Source: Tetrapyrgos nigripes (Eukaryota; Basidiomycota; Agaricomycetes; Agaricales; Campanellaceae). Taken from it: a DNA stretch of 64,000 bases. The first letter of the stretch is position 1, and each line of letters starts with the position of its first letter. The stretch lies in the NCBI GenBank assembly GCA_013368315.1, contig JAACJM010000284.1:1-64000 (forward strand), in the 5' to 3' direction. The translations under genes and the position numbers were made by a program. The notes under the pieces were generated by a model. The model searched no databases, was not told the origin of the DNA, and saw only the letters and a list, made by a program, of their open reading frames with translations. Below, piece by piece: positions 55,949 to 64,000 of the stretch.

Positions 55949-56052
55949 GGCGAGATGGCCGAGCGGTCTAAGGCGCCAGACTAAGGATCAGGTCACGTGG
56001 TGACCAAGACATCTGGTCCGAAAGAGCGTGGGTTCGAATCCCACTCTCGTCA
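55949..56052 (+). tRNA. tRNA-Leu (anticodon AAG) with 24-nt intron
   Basis: Acceptor GGCGAGA/TCTCGTC, D arm with the A box TGGCCGAGCGG, anticodon stem CCAGA/TCTGG, loop CTAAGG+A with anticodon AAG at 55983-55985, a long variable arm and T arm GTGGG-TTCGAAT-CCCAC. The intron 55987-56010 sits one base after the anticodon, the standard eukaryotic position. The discriminator A is at 56052. It looks functional. Confidence 0.95.
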
Positions 56053-57408
56053 CTGAAATATTATTATTCTGCAGTGTTTTTGTAGTCTTGCTCACTTCCT
56101 CAGAGTCACTCTTATATGATGTATTTTTCTTGTGGGGCACAAGAACTGTAACACACGCAGTATTTGATAATTTTTGGGTGGTGCTTCCTTTAGATCCATG
56201 TACTTGAAAGAAAACAAAACACATACAATCATCAACTGGTTAATGGCACAAATGACTCTGATGTCCTCTGAGCTGTATCTACTTGCCTGAATACATATGT
56301 AACAAGTAATTCTATAGTGTCTTGATTCAAAATACAGAAGGCATTTACTGGTGTGTGAAACAGTGTCTCAAGAACTGTGCAGTCAGTTTGAACAATTGTG
56401 TCGAGATTTTTTATATTCATACTTTTTGTTACATCTACTACAAAGTCTTGGCTGTTATATAGTACTAGAACATGTATATTCCAGACTGACAATACATCTT
56501 GACACTCTATGTGTGATGTATGTAGTCTGGTGGCAATGAATAGGCGTGGGCAGTGCTGCTTAATTATGACATAATCACAAAATACTCTCACGGGGTGATT
56601 TCCCGCATTCTCACTACTATTTAAGCAAAAAATTAGATATATTATTTGACCAGTCATCAGTATAAATCAATATGAGCCTGCCTTCCAAAAATCTTGGCGA
56701 AAAATTAAGCAGAGCTTGTAAGAAGGCCTCAATTCCAATTCTGTGTCAAGCCTTTGACTGCCATTCCATCTGATCTATAAGTACCACTTTGACTTGACTC
56801 TGCCTCCTAAAATTTTGTGTGCACTCAATTTCGAGGTCCTGAAATATATATAAGAAAGAATGAAGTGATTCGGTGGATAAATGCTTGTGCCTTTGCCTTG
56901 CCGAGCTAGATTATGTAATAACCCAGCAACGCTGCCTGCCCTGTGAGATTAACTCAAGACTAAAATTAGTCTACATAGGTCTCATCATGGAAAAGTGTGC
57001 CATTGGCCAGTTGAGAGCTTGTGGAGTGCCAACTGGTGATTGTGTTTGGCTCATTCAGCATGTGCTAGCCAACTGTACTAGATAGACATCTTCCTGCTGT
57101 ATTCTTACCCTACAGAATGGAAACCTTGATCCTAGAAAAAACATATCAGCTTCAGGGAAGCTGTCATTGACATTCTAGAAGCAGTAGACAACAAGGAAAA
57201 GGAGCTTGCAGCAGGAAAAATGTGATTGGGGAGTCAAGCCAACATTTGTACTTGGGGTGACACTATGTGGTTAGAACAATTTCAGTGCATCATTTTTGGA
57301 TACCCAGTGGTTGTACTCTGACTTCTACTTGCAAGTTTTACCCAGGCTGTCATGATGTTTATATTTGTATTGTTTACTTCCTTCATTTGTCTTATCTCCG
57401 TTATTATC
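56053..57408. other. Gene-poor interval left of the copia element
   Basis: No supported gene. Open frames at 56232-56657 (minus) and 56873-57085 (plus) show no motif. The style (TTTACAAG-type and AT-rich sequence) resembles the flank right of 62427, into which the copia element inserted. Confidence 0.4.
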
Positions 57409-57413
57409 TCCAT

Positions 57414-57648
57414 TGTTGGAATTTAATGATAACGATCAAATTACTAAGCTACTATGCATACGACATCAATCAGGTACTGCGGACATACGGTCAAATGATC
57501 ATACGGATATACTTAGACTATTTATATTGTTATACTACTCTGATTAATGATATATACTTGAGAGTCAAGCGAGATACGTTCGCACGCTCTTACCCCCCAC
57601 TTTGTGACTCTCACTAAGACTATTCGCTAAGATAACCTAAGTCTAATA
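57414..57648 (+). repeat. 5' LTR of the copia element
   Basis: 235 bp; near-identical to 62187-62421. Confidence 0.95.
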
Positions 57649-57661
57649 GGTTATGGGCCCC
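57647..57661 (+). promoter_or_regulatory. Copia primer-binding site, matching initiator tRNA-Met anticodon loop
   Basis: Directly after the 5' LTR the sequence reads GGTTATGGGCCC. Its complement GGGCCCATAACC is the anticodon arm of initiator tRNA-Met as I recall it from several eukaryotes. Priming from an internal tRNA-Met site by a half-molecule is known for Drosophila copia. Confidence 0.6.
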
Positions 57662-57741
57662 GCCTAGCTTGCTATAACTCCGATAAACACTTGTTCTACT
57701 CTGCTTTACTCTCTACTCGTACTCTGTTCTTGGACTAGTAT

Positions 57742-60700
57742 ATGACTAGTCGACAAACTCGATCTCAAGGATCAGCCCCAGATATCCCACTTCCTACTAC
57801 CAGTCGCCACTCTAGTGCACACCCCTCTGGTACCCAAACTCCTACTCCGCCCGTATCATCTACTTCACAAGTACAACCACTTGATCCTCTCTTCCAAAAC
57901 CCTCTTCCATTCCCACTTGATCCCATTATGTCTGATGCTGGCGAAAATACTAGGACTGATGTCCGGGATACTGCCCCTACTTCACCATCATCTCCTCCAT
58001 CTACCTCTACTTCGTCGGTCGCATTATCTGTGCCCGAAAACACAAACCCCAACTACGTGATGCCGCTCAGCGACATCAACAAAGCTTTTGATTCCCTGAC
58101 AGTTCTTACTGGCAGTGAGAATTGGAAAATGTGGTACTTCCGCGTTAATAACGCTATACGGGTGATTCGTCACCAACACTTTAAAAGTTCCGGGTTACAT
58201 CCTGGTAATACTGTCAAACTAGCCTGTTTTAACGCTATTACAGGCAAGATTGATGATAAAATCATGATCCACTACATCGAAGAATCGGATGTGATAGAGC
58301 TTATCGAGAAGCTCAAGCAACGTTTCGACCCTTCATCCACAGTTCAAGAGTCTAACGAGCTGTGGAAACTCTTCAACTTACGTAAACCAGTCTGGGAGTT
58401 TGATAAGCTCCTCGACGAAGCTCAGGATCTGTGGGCTTCTATCAAGAAGAGAGACATAGATGTCTCAGATCAAGTCTTTTACTCAGCTCTAGTGGGGATT
58501 ATTCCTCCACACTATCACTTTGTTCGCAGTTCTTACGAAGCAACTGTGGATGCCACTACTGCAGCTGAAGGGGAGAAACCCGTATATAGAGCCGTCGACC
58601 TCATTGCATGATTAAAGAAGGAATTCACTAACTATCGTTTGAGCAATGCTCGAACGTATCCTTCGAAGAAGTCCGACAAGAAGTCCGGTAGCACTAGTCA
58701 AGGCAGTGCTCAACGATCGGACAAGTCAAAAGGGGAACGCACTAACGCCGCAGCACCGTTCCAGAAGCCTTCTGATGTCAAAAAGGATCGGAAGTGCTTC
58801 AACTGCAACAAGATGGGTCATACGACCCTGACGTGCCCAGAACCGTGGACTGAAAAGTCCAAAGAAGCTATGAAGAAGAAAGGGATTACTAAACAATCCA
58901 ACAAAGGCAAGACCAAGGAGAATGCATCAGTTGCCATCTCCATGCCTGCGTCTTCTTCTTCTCAAATTGCGACTACGTCAACTTTGCAATCGGACTGGGT
59001 ACAGTCAATTTCTTCGAGCGACGTTGAGATGGAAGACTCAGAGACTCTGGTGAGTCATCATATTTCCCTACCTGCTTTTACCACGATCTCTGACCAAGAT
59101 CATACACATATCATTGATTCTGGTGCTACTATACACTGTACACCGTATCTTAACTTACTTTTTAACGTTCATACTACGCCTGCCATAACTTTAACTGTTG
59201 CCAATTCAGAGCATCTAGATCTTCGATTAGCAGGCGATATGCGGGTAGAAGTTAGGAAGGACAATGGTGAGTCTTCATCGATCACTCTTAAAAATGTATA
59301 CTATAACTCAAAACTTCCGTTTACTTTAATCAGTATTTCACAAAAAGCGGACTATACTTTTACTTTTCATGATCATTTATGTATAATACAGAATGACAAG
59401 GACAATTTCATTGGCGTTATACACGAGAGCGCCAAACTTTACTCCATCACAACTAAAAAATTGAGTGATAATGTTGCTACTTTAAGTTTATACGAACTTC
59501 ACAAACAGATTGGTCATATGAGTTATACAAATCTAAAAACATTACTAAAAAACAGATAAATCTATTATTACAATCATTATTGATGATTGGACAGAAACTC
59601 AATGCGAAGACTGCATCATCAATAATATACACAGACTTTCTGTTCCGAAACAACGTACTTCAGAATTAGCAGAAAACTTTGGAGACCATTTTCATATTGA
59701 TATATTTGGTCCATTACGAACTGCCTCTATCGAAGGCTACAAATACTGGTTAACCATCGTCGACGACTGTACGCGTTGGTTAATATTATCTCCACTTAAA
59801 ACAAAAGACGAAGCTTATACCCAATGGGTTACATTTACTACTGAACTATTTACGCAATATGGTATCAAAGTTAAAATTCTACAATCAGACAACGATGCCG
59901 TATTTACTTCGGGTGCATTCAAAAACTACCTGAAAGCACAAGGTACAATTGCACGTTATACAGTTCATGACACGCCTCAGCAAAACGGAGTTGCTGAAAA
60001 CATACATCAACATATCATGAATGGTATTCGTGTTAATCTGCATACTGGAAAACTACCTAATCGTTTATGGTGGCATGCAGGACTTTATACTATGTACATA
60101 CTTAATAGATCTCCGAAAACTGCATTAAAAATGCAAACTCCCTATTTTAAACGTTACGGTGTTAACGCAAACTTAGACAATCTACATAGCTTTGGTACAC
60201 ATTGCATTGTATATGACGAAGCAAGAACTAGTAAACTAACTCCTAAAGGAAAACGTGGAGTTTGGTTAGGCTTTGACGATCATTCAAAAGGCCATTATGT
60301 CTACTTTGGTACTAAAGTGAATGTAGAACGCAACTTGCAATTCTTAACGTCCAAATCGCAAGTTGAAGGGGAGTTAAATCAAGAACCATTAGAAACTACA
60401 GAAGAAAATACAAATGAAACTCCAACTTCTCAAGAACACGAACCTGAACCAATGGATGTCGACGAAGACGAAACTAAACAACCTGATGGCCCAAGACGAT
60501 CAAAAAGGATCCAAGAAGCCAGAGGTTTACTCTACGATGAAGTTGAACAAAACATTGCTTTCTTCTTAACAGAATTCAATGTTTACTACGCTGATAACAT
60601 TGGCGATCCAATTTCATTTAAGGATGTACTCAATCATCCACAATGTGATGCATGGTTTGATTCCATGAAAGCTGAGATAGAATCTCTAGAAAATCTAGGA

Positions 60701-62179
60701 ACCTGGGAATACGTCAAACCTCCTGCTGATGCGAATATCATTGGTTCCAGATTTGTCTACAAAACTAAGTACGAACTTGGCAAACAGACCAAATTGAAAT
60801 CTAGACTAGTAGCACAAGGCTTTAGTCAACAAGAAGGCATTGATTACTACGCAAACGATATCTTTGCCCCTGTAGCACGCATGAGCAGTACACGTTTTAT
60901 ACTTGCTCTTGCAGCTTCATTAGACTATGAAACTACTCAGATTGATATTAAATCTGCCTATCTTTACAGAAACGTTACTGACGAGGAAACATTATACCTT
61001 CGTCCACCTCCGGGTAATTTACTACCTAATTTACCTGAAGGCTACGTACTTAAACTCAGAAAGACTCTATATGGGTTGAAACAAGCTGGTCGTCGATGGT
61101 ATGAAAAATTATGCAATATTCTCATAAAGTTACTAGGACTTAAGAAGTCTACTTACGATAATGCGGTATTCTACCGATATCATGAGAATAAACTCATTTT
61201 AATACTATCTTGTCACGTCGATGACATTACTTTATGTACTATCAACAAAGCTACTGCACAAGCTTTTGTTACTGCACTTAGTGGACACGTCCAAGTCACT
61301 GACGGTGGAGAAATCCACTGGATTCTCGGTATGGAAATTCAACGAGATAGGAATAATCATACTATTAAACTCCGTCAGAAACATTACATTGAGAATATTC
61401 TCAAACGATACAATTTTGACCAATTACATTCACGCCGTACACCTATGCTACCCGGGCAAAATCTTAGCCCTAGACCTGGGAGCGAACCGCAACGGGACGC
61501 CGCTGCTATTAAACACTATATGTCACTAGTCGGTGGTTTACGATATGTCGCTGACTGTACTAGGCCAGACATTACATATTGTACTGGTCAACTAGCAAGA
61601 TACCTTAATGATCCAGGTGAAGAGCATTACGCTGCAGCTAAACAATGCTATCTTTATCTAAAAGGAACTTGCGATTACTGGCTCAACCTAGGGAGCCCTA
61701 CCATTACTTCTACTTATGGATTTGCCGACTCTGATGGTATGTCCACGTATGGCAATAAACCAATCATGGGCTATGCATTCAAATTTGCTGAATCGCTTAT
61801 TTCTTGGTCAAGTAAGCGAGGCACACTGGTAACTTTATCAGTTACTGAGGCTGAACTTTGCGCACTCGCACATGCCTCACAAGAAGCTATTTATTTGAAA
61901 GGTTTTATAGAAGAAATTCTAAATACCGAACAGGAGCCAGTACTTATCAACTCAGATAGTGCATCTACTTTGGCAATTATACGTGCTCCTGAAGAACAAC
62001 ATACTCAGAGAACTAAGCATTTCAATATCCGTAAAAACTTTCTTACTGATCGGATACATCAACGATACATACGAGTTAAACATGTGTCAACTAATGATCA
62101 ACTTGCGGATATACTTACGAAAGCTCTCTCCGCTGATAAGATCAAGCGTTTCTCCCGATTACTAGGGATATCCGCTTGA
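57742..62179 (+). pseudogene. Copia gag-pol polyprotein with one stop and one frameshift
   Basis: Starts at ATG 57742. Gag has a Ser/Thr/Pro-rich lead, then WKMWYFRVNNAIRVI and a zinc knuckle CFNCNKMGHTTLTC (near 58798-58840). An in-frame TGA at 58609-58611 (IA-stop-LKKEF; CGA expected) lies between them. Protease: HIIDSGATIHCTP. Pre-integrase: LYELHKQIGHMSYTNLKTLL. A +1 frame change in an A-run at about 59548-59556 leads into the frame open to 62179. Integrase: HIDIFGPLRT, LQSDNDAVF, QQNGVAEN (D,D,E). RT: PVARMSSTRFILALAASLDY, QIDIKSAYL, LYGLKQAGRRWYEKL, CHVDDITL. RNase H: GFADSDG, VTEAELCALAHASQEAIYLK, NSDSASTLAI, RTKHFNIRKNF, VKHVSTNDQLADILTKALS. Confidence 0.95.
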
Positions 62180-62186
62180 AGGGGAG
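62178..62186 (+). promoter_or_regulatory. Polypurine tract of the copia element
   Basis: GAAGGGGAG immediately before the 3' LTR. Confidence 0.8.
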
Positions 62187-62421
62187 TGTTGGAATTTAAT
62201 GATAACGATCAAATTACTAAGCTACTATGCATACGACATCAATCAGGTACTGCAGACATACGGTCAAATGATCATACGGATATACTTAGACTATTTACAT
62301 TGTTATACTACTCTGATTAATGATATATACTTGAGAGTCAAGCGAGATACGTTCGCACGCTCTTACCCCCCACTTTGTGACTCTCACTAAGACTATTCGC
62401 TAAGATAACCTAAGTCTAATA
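62187..62421 (+). repeat. 3' LTR of the copia element
   Basis: 235 bp; partner of 57414-57648. Confidence 0.95.
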
Positions 62422-62426
62422 TCCAT

Positions 62427-63760
62427 ATCCTCGGACCTTTACACCATATGACTCCTATTCCACATGCTATCCACCAGATCTTTCCTTTCTCCAATACAGC
62501 TTTGCCTAAAGCTTCTTTTACAGCCTTGTCTACAGCTTGTCTAGCATAGCCTTGTTTTCCCTTGATCCTTACATATATAAACCACACCCTGACACCTGGT
62601 GCTGCATCTCAACCTCTTTGTTGTTGGGACCAGGTGTGCATTCCCTCTTACTGTTTCTTTCACTTTTACTGATAGACACCATAGTTCTAGTACTTATTGC
62701 TATCTGTTAGATATTTAATACATTCTTCAGTTCTAGTACTTATCACTGTCTGTTAGCTGAGTTGAGCCTGTAGCCCCTCATTATCTCCATCTAAGTGTTC
62801 ACCTCTTTGTGACACAGGCTGCCAGTGTGGGGCTCAAGCACTTCAGCTATGGCAGGTTTCTTGCACTTTGTCATCCAAAGGTCTGGTAGCTGCTTGAGAC
62901 TCTGAATCTGAGGGCTCAGAGTCTTCCTGAGGCAAACTATGTTCTTCACAGTCCCAAGCGGGACTAGGCTCACAAGTAGTGGGCTGGTTGACATGGGTGG
63001 ATTCAGTATGCGTGGTTTCATTGTCAGAGGGTTCTGGACTGGGAGCTGAGTCATGGTGAAGGCATCTAGAGCAGTGCTGTGGTAGATTAGATGTAGTATC
63101 CTTTGTTCTTGGCATGTCAACAGCCATGACATGGTTTTTGGTTGAGTGGTTCATCTGGAAATGTGACTTTCCAGGCATAGAAGAGACCTGTCTACATCCC
63201 TCTATCCAGCTCTACATAGACCCACCTAGGACACCTAGGTCCATAGGTATCATAGCACTCATAGGATGGCCCTCTCATAACTGACATAGATCTGGTGAGC
63301 CCTAAATACAATGCTGGGTTGCTCAGTTTACAGAAAAGGACCCATATGTAGTTGTCATTACTTTGATATGGAACTTGAAGCTTGAAGGTCAGATGCAACA
63401 GAATATATTAGCATTGAAGGTGTAAAACATGTGGAAGTCAGAGTAAGAGTTGAAAAAAAAAGTTTTGCCCAGACATCCATGCAGAAAGCTTCTCTTGTCC
63501 AAAATTTGGTATTAGATGACAATTCCTAACCAGATGGGATATGTCAATGATCTTGCCATATGGTTGATGATATCACGTTGATTTGGAAAGAAGGTATAAA
63601 CCAGTTTCCACATCATGTTGGCCAAATGGTGTCATCCACTTGACATAGGCCAAAGGTTGCCTGCACCAATTCTTGATTTGGGAAGCGAACAGTGCATGCA
63701 AGTCAAAAATGACCCAAACTAAAGCATGGTTGAGCTGAAGTCAAACAACCACTCCTTTAT
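62427..63760. other. Unresolved sequence right of the copia element
   Basis: TATATAAA near 62573 and a direct repeat (AGTTCTAGTACTTAT at about 62685 and 62734) suggest a solo-LTR-like or promoter sequence. A minus-strand frame at 62843-63178 encodes 111 Ser/Glu/Pro/His-rich residues (SEPSDSESQAATRPLDDKVQ) without a recognisable domain. A second minus-strand frame lies at 63192-63398. Confidence 0.4.
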
Positions 63761-63764
63761 CTTC

Positions 63765-64000
63765 AAGGTAAGTGCTTTTCACAATCCTTGTTTTGTTGTG
63801 ATGATGTTGCTGATGATTCTTCTACAGAAATGACATCCTGTTCCCAGGGAAGCACAATTTCATTATGGTTCTCCCATCATCAATTGCATCATGAATGGCA
63901 AATGGCTCAACAAGGGGTTGAAGTCAGAAGGGATAAGGAAGGATTTTTTTCCAGACCAGATAATTCCTCTTCCAGCACTCACACTAGTTCTTACTGCAGT
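63765..64000 (+). CDS. DUF6532-domain protein, partial at window edge
   Basis: An exon ending CTTCAAG, a GTAAGT...TTCTACAG intron (about 63767-63827), then a frame open to the window end: FHYGSPIINCIMNGKWLNKG, then KDFFPDQIIPLPALTLVLTA. The pattern of a conserved PII...W/FF core followed by F.P..IPLP.LAL..TA is the C-terminal half of DUF6532, as in the gene at 13992-15690. Upstream exons could not be traced because several stops intervene. The 3' end lies beyond 64000. Confidence 0.5.

Larger units (their letters stand above)
57414..62421 (+). mobile_element. Ty1/copia retrotransposon (5008 bp), recently inserted
   Basis: LTRs of 235 bp at 57414-57648 and 62187-62421, starting TGTTGGAATT and ending GTCTAATA. 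I found two differences between them. The 5-bp TSD is TCCAT (57409-57413 and 62422-62426). The internal order gag, protease, integrase, RT, RNase H is that of Ty1/copia. Only two coding lesions are visible: the TGA at 58609 and a frameshift near 59553. Confidence 0.96.

Noticed and set aside
62843..63178. 111-codon Ser/Glu-rich minus-strand open frame
   Set aside because: Low-complexity composition without a domain or clear splice context; described in the interval entry instead of being called a gene.

Overview
The window looks like a transposon-rich accessory stretch of an Agaricomycete (Basidiomycota) nuclear genome. Evidence: short phase-consistent GT..AG introns of about 50-65 nt; KDZ and Plavaka transposase relics; a HET-domain gene; DUF6532 genes; a multi-exon P450; two eukaryotic tRNA genes. 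All calls come from reading the sequence; no database search was run.

Layout. 1-7.4 kb: KDZ transposase relic, a 1.7-kb minisatellite of 9-bp units, a motif-dense tandem repeat, a pogo-type DDE relic and a hAT-like non-autonomous element. 7.7-13.3 kb: a MITE with a perfect 8-bp TSD, then a roughly 1.5-kb segmental duplication carrying two HET genes (the second has a nonsense codon); between them an inverted-repeat element containing a solo LTR. 14-17 kb: DUF6532 gene, LINE 3' scrap, tRNA-Glu(CTC). 17.4-21.9 kb: a TA-flanked Tc1/IS630-type element carrying a transposase relic and a convergent second gene. 22.1-32.5 kb: a Plavaka-like transposase relic and a divergent companion gene, the latter split by a chromodomain Ty3/gypsy element. 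33-45.3 kb: most of the ordinary genes (a mitochondrial-looking one-TM protein, a secreted cysteine-rich protein, a DUF2461 protein with microexons, a cytochrome c oxidase VIIc/Cox8-like subunit), with a carboxylesterase relic and a nested pair of elements. 45.6-52.8 kb: two damaged LINEs, one hit by a hAT-like element. 53.2-56.1 kb: cytochrome P450 and tRNA-Leu(AAG). 57.4-62.4 kb: a young Ty1/copia element. 62.4-64 kb: unresolved sequence and the edge of a second DUF6532 gene.

Most transposon genes are broken, often by C-to-T type stop codons (CGA to TGA, CAG to TAG). The most notable finds are the two-gene Tc1/IS630 element, the nested element pair that supplies its own empty-site control, a likely self-priming gypsy element, a copia primer site matching the initiator-tRNA anticodon loop, and a KDZ-adjacent array of paired CTGTGAC/GTCACAC motifs.
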